NCBI GenBank assembly: GCA_034231615.1
Contig: CM067298.1
Location: 49,016,787 to 49,080,786, forward strand
Source: Meghimatium bilineatum
Taxonomy: Eukaryota > Mollusca > Gastropoda > Stylommatophora > Philomycidae
DNA: 64,000 nt
Direction: 5' to 3'
Part shown: one piece after another, positions 1 through 10,568 of the stretch
Numbering within the stretch: position 1 is the first letter of the stretch
How the letters are laid out: every line of letters starts with the position of its first letter
Notes under the pieces: generated by a model
Told to the model about the DNA's origin: nothing
The model's input: the letters and a program-made list of their open reading frames with translations, nothing else
Database searches by the model: none
Position numbers and translations under genes: made by a program

Positions 1-92
1 AATTTTGCGTTCTCATCAAAAAGCTGTTGTCCGAATCCTGCCCCGCCAAAGTTATCATCATCATCTTGAGTGCTGGAACCATCATGGTTATA

Positions 93-390
93 GTGTAAGC
101 TTACAACATTGTTACAACAATATTTCCTTACAATGTAAGCTTACAACATTGTTACAACAATATTTCCTTACAATGTAAGCTTACAACATTGTTACAAACA
201 ATATTTACTAACAATGTAAGCTTACAACATTGTTATAACAATGTTTCCTTACAATGTAAGCGTACATCAATATTATAGCAATATTTCCTTACAATGTAAT
301 CTTACAACATTGTTACAACAGTACTTCCTTACAATGTAAGCTTGCAACATTATTATAACAATATTTCCGTACAATTAAAGCTTACAATTA
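93..390. repeat. 40-bp minisatellite, about 7 copies
   Basis: Tandem units near ACAATGTAAGCTTACAACAT plus TGTTACAACAATATTTCCTT. The first copies are almost identical; later ones drift. Each unit contains the perfect palindrome GTAAGCTTAC flanked by ACAAT/ATTGT, so every repeat can form a small hairpin. No coding sense. Confidence 0.9.
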
Positions 391-480
391 ATATCATTAC
401 CCGGTATTTACATTTTGTATGTACATATGAGGGTACGATGTTTTTGTAAGAAGAGGTAGATTACAAATGAAATACATGGG

Positions 481-1760
481 AATTACTTTAGAAAGATGCC
501 TCTCTTTTGTGAAATAGATCGACAAATGCATTCAGAAAGCTAAGACTGGTATCGGTGCAATTAAAATTATGACTACCACGGAGATATAATAGCGGATCCT
601 TGCTCTGCCGATGCAGGAGTGATACTATATGTGATATTCTACATTCTAGAATTGTTCATGCTGCTACAAACACAGATAGGCTGATGAGAGTCCAGGATGA
701 GGCAATGTTGTAGGATGCCCAGAGACATAATCTTTACTGTCATGAGGCTTGTGCTAGATGTACTCAGCATTACACTAAGACATCGAACAGAGCAGGGGAA
801 AGAACACTTTAAAGTTTTCAACAATGACCATCACAATTTGTATCAACCTCTAGATAGCACAGAAGGAGGAAGGTCTCTGGGAGTAAAAGATGCCCTACTC
901 AGAGTCTGTGAACTGAAAACAGTAGGAAGAAGCTGTGAATGGGTGGGAGTAGAGAAAGTCCTTGACAAATGCTGTGATCGAAAAAGAGTGTCGTGATTGG
1001 CTTTTCAACCAAGATAGAGAGAATTCTACAAAAACGCATCCAGTAGTATTCATAACCACAAGATATACACATTTATACAGATTACTCGACAATAAGAGAA
1101 ATAAAGGGTGAATTGGGGATTTGGCGCTTGCTAAAATGGAGAAAAAGTGGTGGATAAATCTTCTGTCCATCCCACAACAACACGAGCATGAGAATTAATT
1201 TAGGGCCATTAGCATCGGCTCTCATTTGGATAACGACGAAACCACCATATACAAGGATTTTATCAGATTTTCAGAGTATGTTGAACAAGATAGAAAAGTA
1301 CATAATAAACAAGGAGTTGGTCTTCAACAACGTCTAAAGCTATCAGCATAGTTCATGGTTTTGTGGGAGTCAGAGGCAACAAAAGAGCTCAATGAAAATG
1401 GAGAGGGCTGAATTAATTATGGCAGTCATAGGTACACTACAAAGCGATGAGAAGAGAGAGATACACTACAAAGAGATGATAAGAGAGAGAGGTGAGTTAT
1501 GGCAGTCATAGATACACTACAAAGAGATGAGAAGAAAAATGGCTGAGTTAATTCTAACAGTCATAAATACTCTACAAAGAGATGAGAAGAGAGAGTGCTG
1601 AGTTATGGCAGTCATAGATACACTAAAAAGCCATAAAGATGATACTGAAAGGGACACAATGAAAATATACACATGATGATCGAAGTGGGAGTGACTAAGG
1701 GAGAGGGAAGGAAGTGAGTCATTTCTGGAAAGATCTGAAGTGTTCCCAACCAATAAATGA
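481..1760 (+). mobile_element. LINE fragment, family J (RNase H-bearing), decayed
   Basis: Plus-strand remains of the same LINE seen better at 15590-16990. Matching pieces include RLMRVQDEAM (681-705) and, at the 3' side (1640-1750), a stretch parallel to the EMGV..GEGRK tail of the other copy. Many stops. The RNase H part at 1400-1632 is itself tandemly duplicated. Confidence 0.6.
1405..1632 (+). repeat. Short tandem duplications within a LINE
   Basis: A unit of about 50 bp (GAGTTATGGCAGTCATAGAT then ACACTACAAAGAGATGAGAA) recurs three to four times, one copy shortened. It reads MAVIDTLQRDEK, the position of the conserved E-x-x-A-x-x-x-AL helix of LINE RNase H. Confidence 0.7.
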
Positions 1761-1794
1761 GCTTATATTCTATTAATGATAGGCTGGAGAAGGG

Positions 1795-2170
1795 TACATG
1801 ATCTCAAGGTGGCCAAAAGAAGCGCTACAATGACTCATTAAAGACCACACTGAAAGATTTTGAAATAGACCAAGATACATGGGAAGAACTTCCACAAAAA
1901 TTAGATCTACATGGCACTCTTCAGTCAAACAGAGCGCATCATCTTGTGAAATGAGGAGAAATGCTGCAGCCCAACAGCGGAGATTAGCTAGAAAGTCACA
2001 GATAGACCATAATCCGTATACAGTCGTCATTCCATACCCGAACTGTCCAAGAACATTTGCGGCTCGAATAGGATGTATTGACCATCTATGAACTCATAGG
2101 CAAGGACATATCTCTAACTGAATTTCAAAAGTGGATGTAGCAAATGGTCATCATCCTTTGTGACAGACCA
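1795..2170 (+). mobile_element. LINE 3' end, family Z, with C2H2-like tail
   Basis: The plus strand encodes RRNAAAQQRRLARKSQID then PYPNCPRTFAARIG and a stop after HRQGHISN. The CxxC...H..H-like end on an R-rich linker is common at the C-terminus of some animal LINEs. Sister copies lie at 48090-48290 and 52690-53020, sharing the 3' UTR phrase GTGGATGTA(A/G)CAAATGGTCA. Confidence 0.75.
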
Positions 2171-3029
2171 ACAACAATATAATATTAATGGTTTACGTAA
2201 TTTGAAGAAGAACGCTTATGGAAATGTCCTTTATGAGGTGGTGCTTGTTCTTAATCAAGAATCAATGAAGAAAGTTAACACATTTATTTACTTGAAAAGG
2301 GGCGTTAGTTTACAAAGGTTGGAAAACATTGCTTTAGATTGCCCCACATGTTGTCTATTTTCTAATATGTATTCTCTTTTCTATATTGGTCCATACTTCC
2401 TATTCATATGCAAGGTATTCGTAATTGTTATCTACAAGATGCTCCTGCTGTACATCTGTTTTCTTACATCGCGGAAGTGTCTAACCGTGAATCGTGATTT
2501 CATTTTGTCTTTTTAATCTTAACATGTATTCTGCGTATCGCTGGACTGTGACCGTAGTTGATGTCGGCTCCTGTGTATGTCATATTAATTTTTAAACTAT
2601 TTCTAAATATGTTATTTATTAATTATAAAATGTTTCACATTTATTTATTTTTTAATCTCTAGTGATTTTCAATGTATATAGCCTTCTATTTTCGTGTTCA
2701 AAGAATGAGTTGCACATAATCACTAACCACGATATTCTACCCAGATAAGAATCAGAAGGCAATAGACAGGATTTGAAACAAGTCCTTTCAACTGGCACTT
2801 ATTTGCTTAATAATTTGAGACAATTCGTTTTCCTATTTCTACCAATATTTGTGGGATGCGGATTGATCGAGTTAGTAAAGCGTTTTAATTCAAATTACGA
2901 GGGGAATTCAATTCACGTCTGTCATCTTCTGATTTGTACTATACATTTTGGATGATTTTTAATTATATATTAATTCAACTACATAATTATATGTCTTTCC
3001 TAATTGCCGTTTTGAGTTCCTAGAGTCAA
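2171..3029. other. Unassigned AT-rich stretch
   Basis: Contains a 118-codon open frame (2160-2516) and a 60-codon one (2773-2955), both plus strand and rich in Phe, Tyr and Leu as expected from AT-rich DNA. No domain, splice context or repeat match was seen. Confidence 0.5.
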
Positions 3030-3032
3030 TTG

Positions 3033-3275
3033 TTCATCGATGTTCTTGTGCCTACTATTCCTTACATCGATGTTGTTGTGTCTACTATTCCTTACAACGA
3101 TGTTCTTGTGTCTACTATTCCTTACAACAATGTTCTTGTGTCTACTATTCCTTACATCGATGTTCGTGTGTCTACTATTCCTTACATCGATGTTCTTGTG
3201 TCTACTATTCCTTACATCGATGTTCTTGTGTCTACTATTCCTTACATCTATGTTCTTGTGTCTGCCATTCCCTAC
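3033..3275 (+). repeat. 30-bp minisatellite, 8 copies
   Basis: Unit CTTACATCGATGTTCTTGTG plus TCTACTATTC, with single-base variants. The period is a multiple of three, so all frames stay open, giving the decapeptide VLVSTIPYID or LCLLFLTSMF. It lies 138 bp upstream of the candidate exon at 3413 and is followed by a degenerate (ATC)n tract. Confidence 0.92.
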
Positions 3276-3412
3276 TTTTGAACCACTAGTAACTCCACCA
3301 TTATTAGCATCATCATCGTCACCATTACCGCCCCGTCGTCATTGCTACCATCACCATTATTGCTGTGTATTTAGTTGTTGAATATTAAAATGTCTGAGAC
3401 TTTTTATTTCAG

Positions 3413-3539
3413 ATTTTTCTCAGTGCTCTTTGCATATATTTTATTTGGGACAATCTTTCAAATCTCCGTCAGGAAGGCACAAGGGCGAGAAAGGATACCT
3501 AATGTAGCATTATGGTCTGCCATTCCTGGACTTATTAGG
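3413..3539 (+). CDS. Candidate lone exon: mannose-6-phosphate-receptor-like transmembrane/cytosolic segment
   Basis: 127 bp between a good acceptor (TTTTTATTTCAG) and a GTAATG donor. One base plus 42 codons, phase 0 at the end: FFSVLFAYILFGTIFQ then ISVRKAQGRERIPNVALW and SAIPGLIR. A hydrophobic helix followed by Arg/Lys-x-x-x-G and x-IPN-x-x-FW-x-x-L-P-x-L is the juxtamembrane pattern of cation-dependent mannose-6-phosphate receptor relatives with MRH domains (human M6PR: LVVGAKGMEQFPHLAFW). The expected next exon (starting Asp-Gly) and an upstream MRH domain were not found in the window. It could be a genuine exon of a plus-strand gene with long introns or a remnant. Confidence 0.5.
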
Positions 3540-3885
3540 GTAATGTATTATATTGTAGCATATGATTATCAGTAATAGAATTGTACATATTTGTGATGAC
3601 TGCGTATGGTTATTCTGTCCTGCAAGCGGTCATTAAGTAAAAAGTAACTAGTTGAGCCGTATCTGCCTCGAGTGAAACGTTTGTGTCACCAAGCCAATTA
3701 CAGAGCATTTACATTTGTAACTTTTTTAAAATCCTCTATATGTTTATTATACTTTCCCTGAAAGACTCCGTTCTCGTGTATATAATGTGCTTTCAGGCAG
3801 TGTGATCATGGGCCAAGTATTTATAGGAGATGATCAACATTTGATTTTATCGTTTGGATTGAAATGTTTCGTGTGAGATTGGGTA

Positions 3886-3888
<3 letters not shown>

Positions 3889-3973
<85 letters not shown>
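3889..3973. repeat. (AT)n microsatellite
   Basis: About 42 uninterrupted AT dinucleotides ending at ATAGGCCTA, immediately upstream of a LINE fragment. Confidence 0.97.
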
Positions 3974-3975
<2 letters not shown>

Positions 3976-3989
3976 CCTATGCATCACGG

Positions 3990-4810
3990 GATGCATCATG
4001 TCCCCATTACCTTTCTGCGTCGTTATTGATTGGGTCATGAGAAAGAGCACTGAATATGAGCTGATAGGAATAAAATGGATTAACATTATCGCTCTCGAAG
4101 ATTTTGACTACATGGATGATCTGGTCCTTTTGAGCGCAAATCACACATATGCTCAATCTAAGATTGACTCTCCAACACTACTCAAATCAGATAGGCCTGA
4201 AAATCTACACATCAAAAACTCATATACTAGATTTACGAGATCCACCAACAACATAAAAATTCAAAATGTTCCATTATTAAAAGTCAACAATTTTACATAT
4301 TTAGACACCAATCTAGCACTCATCAACAGAAATTTTACACAATATTGCCATTGCAGCTGGTGCTTCCAATATACTACGTAACATCTGGACGTCAAACACA
4401 CTAAGAAACACCACACAACTCAGGTTGTTTAACTCCATCATCCCTATTCTATCATATTATCACAGATAAGAGACTAGACACCTTTGAAAACAAATGCCTA
4501 CATATCATTCTGAACGTTAAGTGGAGTGACATTAAATCTAACACTATTATAAGAGAGGAAAGCAAAAACCTATATATCTTCATTCCTTAGGCAAAGCGTT
4601 GGACTTACATCGACCATGTTCTCAGAATGAACAGCCTAAGAATTCCCATCAGTCACTATATTGGGTGCCACCCGGAGTAAGAAGAAGAAGGAGACCTAGA
4701 GAAACACTACGAAGAACCATTAATAGAGAAGGCGTGTCAATGAACCTAAACAACACGCAAGAATTGAAGGCAATACAAAGACAGAAATGGAAAACTATGG
4801 TTTCTGATAT
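3990..4810 (+). mobile_element. RTE-like LINE fragment, RT C-terminal part to 3' end
   Basis: Plus strand reads GCIMSPLPFCVVIDWVMR, then YMDDLVLLS (the F/YADD box as YMDD), NNFTYLDTN and, near the end, ALYWVPPG-like and RRRRRPRETLRRTI. These are the usual steps of RTE-type reverse transcriptases: YADD, thumb, then the GRPR basic motif. Several frame changes. Confidence 0.8.
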
Positions 4811-4958
4811 ACACATAAAAACATATGCATACTGTATATTAATTATATATAGGCCTACACATAAATTTTCATGCACATACGTAAATATATATACACATAT
4901 ACCTACATATATGTATGCATTTCTTATGTATATCTGCATATGCACACATGTATGCATG

Positions 4959-5144
4959 CAGGGCCGGATTTAGATTTGATAGTGCCCTAAGCTATTTTAG
5001 ATATGGGGCCCTAAGCTATTTGAGATATGGGGCCCTTTAACAATTAAGAATATATAGATAGTGAAATAAAAAAATTTGGGGGTCTCAAGTCAGTGAGGGC
5101 CCTAAGCTATAGCTTGTTTAGCTTATAGGTAAATTCTGCACTGA
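4959..5144. mobile_element. hAT-like MITE of about 186 bp
   Basis: Begins CAGGGCCGGATTTA and ends TAAATTCTGCACTG; the ends are inverted repeats with 11 of 14 matches. The direct repeat ATGTATGCAT flanks it at 4948-4957 and 5145-5154. Internal GGGGCCCT/AGGGCCC motifs repeat. AT-rich flanks weaken the duplication evidence slightly. Confidence 0.6.
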
Positions 5145-5249
5145 ATGTATGCATATATAACAACGGTAACAACAATAGTAGGCCTATTCAGTATGGAGAA
5201 TTGGACTTGACTTGAAAAATGAAAAAAATAATTCACCATAAAGATGCAA

Positions 5250-5285
<36 letters not shown>
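5250..5285. repeat. (TAA)n microsatellite
   Basis: Twelve trinucleotides without interruption. Confidence 0.95.
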
Positions 5286-6618
5286 CTAACATATAAAAGC
5301 CTAATCATTCTATCTATCCGGAACGTTTTATAAATAGCGCATACATCACGGAATTCCGTGCGACATCCAGTCAAAACGATTGATGCCGTGACGTTTTATC
5401 TTCCGCAAAACAACGTAAAGCATACACCATTTTTTTGTATTGAAATATTATTGTCTTGAAATATTATTGTCTTGAAATTTTGTTGCCGTTTTAAGTGTGT
5501 TTACGATACGTTATCAGGTAATCGTCTGTGTCGATCTAATGATGGCTACTGTTTTAATATTTTTGTACATTTCACGCCTTTCGCTTACCGATTTCAATAG
5601 TTGATGCAATCGCAAGAAAGCGTCAAAAAACAAAATAACGCAATAATAGATAGTTGAGTCGTCAAAGTCAGGAATCAATAGCTTGGATTAGATAGATATA
5701 GGATAGATCTAACTAGCCTAGATATAGGATTGCAAGAACAAGCGCAAAATCGACGTGCTATGGATGCTGACTCACATACACCACTTCTGCAGACAAACAG
5801 GACTTACTAAGGATGCTTATTTGCATCGTCGTCGAACTGAGCTAGAATCACCAGCGAAAAGAGAAAATCGACAAGCAATGTATACAGAATCTACCAAAAC
5901 AATACAATAATATAACGGATCCCGGCGGGAATGACACAAATCTAGTAATAATAATAGTAGAAATAATAATAATAACATCATTCATACAGTTACTATGTAA
6001 TGTTGAAGAATAGATTTTTGGTGGCCTTTAATTCAATCAAATGGTGAAATGTAAAAAAAAACAAAACAACGTAGTAGTTACATATTACCAGATCAGACTA
6101 AGTAAATTTGTTCCTACCATAGATTGCTAATGATTTTGTTATCTTAAGTAAACAAATTTCATTAAATGTACCGAACTATAGTTATGATTGTTGATTAAAG
6201 TGTGTACTATTATGAAATATATTTCAGGATGGTTTCATCTTTACCTTCACACGTGGAAGAGGAACCTCATACACCAAAATGTAACCCAAGTTTCTTCCAT
6301 AGTTTGTATCGTGACTCTCGACCATTGTATCGTGACTCTCGACCAAAACAGACATTCTATCTGAATTAATTTGGATCCCGTTCGTTTTGTTTTTGATTAG
6401 TTTTGGACTTTTAATTGGTCGGTATTTACATACGTGGAGTCGCATGCCAAAAATAGCAAAGCCCAACCAATAAATTTCACGCAAATCGGAAACTAGTTCA
6501 TGTTTACGTTTTAGTGGACATGTCTCCTATACTGCTGACGATCGCGGTTTGTATGTGGCAAAACAATGACACATATAGATTACTAAAACAGTATTGCAAC
6601 TGTCTTTAGACTCCAGAG
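5286..6618. other. Unassigned non-coding stretch
   Basis: No open frame with recognisable content on either strand. Holds short duplications (TTGAAATATTATTGTC twice at 5440-5475; TATCGTGACTCTCGACCA twice at 6307-6346) and a second poor (AAT)n tract near 5950. Confidence 0.5.
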
Positions 6619-6700
6619 CAGTGGTTTTCAACATTTGTGGCCCGTGGCTACAAGGTTGGGACAAAATTATTGTGCCCCCCCCCCCCCCAAAAAAATAAAA
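6619..6700 (+). mobile_element. Possible hAT left end
   Basis: CAGTGGTTTTCAACATTTGT followed by GGCCCGTGG and a 14-base C run (6675-6688). This is the usual opening of hAT-derived elements. No matching right end was identified. Confidence 0.35.
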
Positions 6701-6914
6701 AAATTAATAGCCATTGTCTTTCTCTGCAAGTCACCAAGGTGTTATATATTCAACTAAATTAATTCATCTTGTTGTTTATCGTTCAGTTAGTTACCTTCGT
6801 GCAGATAATCTGGATGGGTCTGTGGTCTCCCAATTAATAAACATTTTCACATTAACCCCCTACAAGTCTCCGTGGCCCCTAAGGGAACCAACTAACCTAC
6901 AGCGAGAACATCAT

Positions 6915-7640
6915 ATTAGTTAGTACAAACTGGACACGTCCATAGTTGCTCCGTTCTCTACCTGAGTGTATCAGCCATTACACTTCTGCTGACAGCTGTA
7001 CTTCTGCTGTACCGGTCCACTGCTGGTTTACCATCATTTTTCTGCGCCCTCCAAAATGTTCACCCATAGCAACACCTCATTTCAAAACCTGATCTTTAAT
7101 CCTGGACATTGAAAAGGAATCATCATCCACACTAGTCACACTATCGCGTGCGATATCTCTTATGGTGTTGAAAACGACAGCTCAATCCATTGCCCCATCG
7201 CCCTGTGCCACAATCGCGCACGACGCGATTTGATCTGCTCTTTCATAGCCTCGAACATCAACATATCCCGGCACGAAAATAAATATAGCTACTTTTAAAC
7301 TCGCTTTTCTCAAGGCCTCAATCCACCGTTCGCGAACGAGATCCACTTGTACCTTCATAATCAACCTCATAGAGTCACTCAAGATGCAGACCCGTGTTAC
7401 CTTATGTGTGCCTACCCACTCAAATACCCTGGTCACCGCCATGGTCTCCATGGTCATTCTACTCGTAGTCACAGAAAAAGCCCTAGTCTCCTTTCCTGAT
7501 CGTTTTACCTGCGTATGAGCAAATGACGGCCCAATCACTGCGAACATGTCTTATAACAGATCCATCAGTGTATATAATCACATCTCCCCTCTTTGGCATT
7601 CTCACTAACCAAAGCCTGCACCTCTTGCTCCACAGCCGTG
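6915..7640 (-). mobile_element. LINE fragment, family E: RNase H C-terminal region
   Basis: Minus strand encodes SMTMETMAVTRVFEWVG-like, VCILSDSMRLI and FIFVPGYVDVRGYERADQIA, i.e. RNase H boxes E, D and H/D. Over 80% identical by eye to the longer copy at 26396-27066. This copy carries frame breaks between the start of the RNase H and residue 1. Confidence 0.85.
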
Positions 7641-7936
7641 GGACACCATTCTCTGCATTCCTTGCTAAATGATGTTGCTAAACATCATGTATTTCCCAAT
7701 ATGGGATGTGAGCTCTACAGGAGACATTTATTTTGGAGGGCAATATGTATCTTGTTTTTATTTAAAGTGCCTATTGACATTAATTTTTTTTTCCAGAACT
7801 TGTTTGACTATTTGCTGGATGGATGGGATTTGGTGGTTTTTTTTGGAGGGGGGGGGATCGCTGGTCACAAAATGATTTTAGGTTTTCTGATGGGACATGA
7901 TCAACATGTGTTGGGAAACACTCTCTGTGGTGGCTG

Positions 7937-7957
7937 CCCCCCCCCCCCCCCCCCCCC
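7937..7957. repeat. Poly-C run
   Basis: 21 consecutive C residues, preceded at 7848-7856 by a G run. Confidence 0.95.
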
Positions 7958-8269
7958 AAAGAAAAAACAGCGGTTCTCAGCTGGTATGGTCTAAAGCATA
8001 GGTTCCTAAATTGGGCCCCAGTAGACGCTAAAACCTTCTATTGGAGCAATAGTGGGTTCAGAAGAAATGGGGAGAGGGGCTTCAGATTGTCCAGGGGTCG
8101 GTGGCTTCTTATAGAAGTAATGAATAATATATTTAAAAATGATTTTCTAGAGTTGATAATTGATATAAAACAAAGATGACGGATTGAAGGCCAACCTGAT
8201 TAAATCTAAAAATGAAATGTTTATTTGACAGACCTCAATAAAATATTTAAATTCAATCTACAAACAATA

Positions 8270-9240
8270 CTAATAATAATAAACCCATAACTTGTAAGGG
8301 TTGTAGGTGTGTCACAATGAGACATTGGGTGCAGAAAGATCTCCCCGTATCTCTATGTACCCTCCTGATGAATTTGGAAACTTCACACCCTGTCCATTCT
8401 TTAAAATTATGCAGCCTTGACTTCTTCTTTCCACCTCGACCTCTTGCCCACTCCACTGTATCTTCAAGAATATCCTTTGTTATCGAGGAATGTCTCATCA
8501 CTTGCTCCTACCATCGGAGTTTACGAAGTTTCACGATTGTCAACATCGGAGTTTATGAAGTTTCACGATTGTCAACAGTGGTTCCTGTTGTCCAGCTAAT
8601 GGATTAATTTTATCATGCACAAAAACATTAATCTTATGTTCTCGAGAACAGACACCCAACACACGTCTACACAATTTGTTTTCAAACGCCTGGATTCTTT
8701 TCTCTAAATCTGCTGTTAAAGTCCAGGTCTCACTGCCATATAGAAATATTGACAAAACCCAAGATTTATTTAAGTTTTATATAAGATGGGTCGTGATCCT
8801 GCTTTTCCAAATAGTGGTTAAATAGTGACAAGTCATTGCAACCATGGCCAATGCTAGTCGTTTCTTAACTTCAGCTGTTGATTCACCATAGCCACTAATC
8901 TGTGATTCCAGATAAGTAAACATAGAAACCTTCTACAACCTTCGATTGTTAAGCTTGATATTGGTTGCAAATAAGTGAGTATTTCTCTTAACCAACATTT
9001 TACTCTTATCTGCATTGATCCCCACACCAAGTGTCTTGCCAGATAACAGAAGCAGAACTACAAGAATTAATAACAAGATTGGTTATTAATTCTTGTAGTT
9101 CTGCTTCTGTTGTCGCCATCAGATCGATATCATCAGTGAAGCAGAGATTAGATATTTGTCGCCCTCCAATCGATGTTGTTGGATGAATGTCATCTAACAC
9201 TACTCTAATGATTGGTTCTAAGTAGATGTTAGTGTTGGTG
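8270..9240 (-). mobile_element. RTE-like LINE fragment, family R
   Basis: Minus strand, 5' to 3': NLCFTDDIDLMATTEAELQ (9100-9160), TLGVGINADKSKMLVKRN (8985-9040), FLYGSETWTLTADLEKRIQ (8690-8750), CRRVLGVCSREHK, then KEWTG and the end near 8270. These are RT box 5, thumb and the YGSETW end of the RTE/CR1-like type. It contains a 65-bp perfect hairpin at 9046-9110. A second 3' end of the family is at 40585-40810. Confidence 0.85.
9046..9110. repeat. Perfect 29-bp inverted repeat, 7-bp loop
   Basis: Arms 9046-9074 and 9082-9110 are exact reverse complements (ACAGAAGCAGAACTACAAGA... on the left); loop AAGATTG. The right arm is genuine LINE sequence (TEAELQELITN); the left arm is an inverted copy of it. 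Confidence 0.95.
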
Positions 9241-9699
9241 AAAGTAAGTATCCTTTGTAAATAAACATCTATAATTAGAAGGTGATGAATTGAATTGAAA
9301 CAAAAACGTTATTTGTCGTTTTTTGTGGGGAAACATCTTCTGTTCAAGCGGAATCTAGGCAACGATGTTGCTTCAAATAATAGCATATACAAGTAAATTC
9401 AAGTAAGAATACTTGTACAAGCTATTATTTTAAGCAACCTTGTACTGTCTCTATGTTATTTATGTTTACAAGAAGAACTATTGCCCCTTGTAGTACGAAT
9501 ACATATGTTTGTTGTTATTGAGGACACTTCAATAATCATACGGGATGTTCGTTATTGTTGTAATAGTTATTGTCTCGATTGGGCCGTTCTCAGTTACCTG
9601 AGTACACAGTTTGAATCTATTTATCTATACGCTGTGGCTCTTGTTTGCCTCGTGGCGTCATGGGTAGAACAGTTCTCTGGAGATGGCTTTCTTGTGTGA

Positions 9700-10105
9700 T
9701 GTTTGTAAGTTTGTTCCTGTGGCTTCTTTGATTTCTGTGGTCTATCTTTAACATGGTCTTACTCAGGTTTTAAAGCCGTGATGTGTTTGTATTATGACCA
9801 TCTGTGGCATGTTATCTGTTGGTAGTCTAGAAATGTTTGAAAAACACTTGATCTGTTCTCTTCTGACGTATTCCAATACTAGTATTGTTTTGGTTATCTG
9901 TCTGATGTTATCTTTTATAATTATATTTATTAATGACACTCTGAGTATTCTTGGTAGACATATCATTTCTGCTGTCACTATTTCTTTTTTGTATTGTGCT
10001 GTCATTGTCCAGGTGTGGCACTGGTAACACACTGATTAGATAATAATAGTCCTGTATATAATGCAATTTTATGGTTAGTGAGATTTTCTGTGGTTTAAGG
10101 GACAT
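9700..10105 (-). mobile_element. LINE fragment, family P (YGCETW-type thumb)
   Basis: Minus strand: CYQCHTWTMTAQYKKEIVTA, CLPRILRVSL and QIKCFSNISRLPTDNMPQM, equivalent to YGCETWTLTAALKKKI and KLQWFGHVSR of RTE-type LINEs. Same family as 31820-32150. Confidence 0.75.
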
Positions 10106-10124
10106 GCTGAAGATGGTATAGGTA

Positions 10125-10400
10125 TTTTTTTAACATTGATAGACATGGTCTATTGGTCTGTCCACTTGGCTAAATTGTTCATAGTTTCCTGCAACCTTAT
10201 TTTTTGTTGTGCCTAAGCTCTCTTCACTTAACCGTATTGCTAGATTAGCTGCATACAATGCAGAATTTAATTTAAGCGAAAGAATTTCATCAATGTTGTT
10301 CATGAATATAAGGAATAAAGTGGGGGATAAAACACTCCGTGGTGTTCCATGCTTGAAGAGTTTCTTTCTACTGTGCTTCATTTCAAGCTTCACTGCAGCC
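10125..10400 (-). mobile_element. LINE fragment, family J-like: RT boxes 4-5
   Basis: Minus strand: HGTPRSVLSPTLFLIFMNNI followed by NSALYAANLAIRLSEES. This is the (G)xPQGSVLSPxLF...YADDxA core of I/Jockey-group RT; the two catalytic Asp of YADD are replaced by Ala-Asn, so it is dead. Confidence 0.82.
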
Positions 10401-10568
10401 TTTCGTGCAGTAATGTATCATTAGTAGCTATTTATGTTGAAAATATCATACAGCATGAATGCGGAAAATTGTTATAATTGGGGAGGATGGGGGAAAGGGG
10501 GCGTTACAACATTTATATTTTGCAAAGTGGGTGGTGGCCCGGCAAAGTTTGAGAACTATGATCTAAAG

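Larger units (their letters stand above)
7997..10560. mobile_element. hAT-like element of about 2.6 kb filled with LINE fragments
   Basis: Left end CATAGGTTCCTAAATTGGGC and right end (reverse complement) CATAGTTCTCAAACTTTGCC are inverted repeats of hAT type. The 8-bp flanks are GTCTAAAG (7989-7996) and ATCTAAAG (10561-10568), 7 of 8 identical, the duplication size of hAT elements. No hAT transposase was recognised inside; instead three minus-strand LINE fragments occupy most of it. Confidence 0.6.

Noticed and set aside
93-390. Regularly spaced direct repeats, CRISPR-like at first glance
   Set aside because: Units are contiguous with no unique spacers, and the window is plainly animal DNA; it is a minisatellite.
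2160-2516. 118-codon open frame
   Set aside because: Phe/Tyr/Leu-rich AT-driven frame starting within a LINE 3' UTR; no domain or splice support.
3030-3281. 83-codon open frame with a perfect decapeptide repeat
   Set aside because: Explained by a 30-bp tandem repeat that keeps all frames open; no splice or start context.
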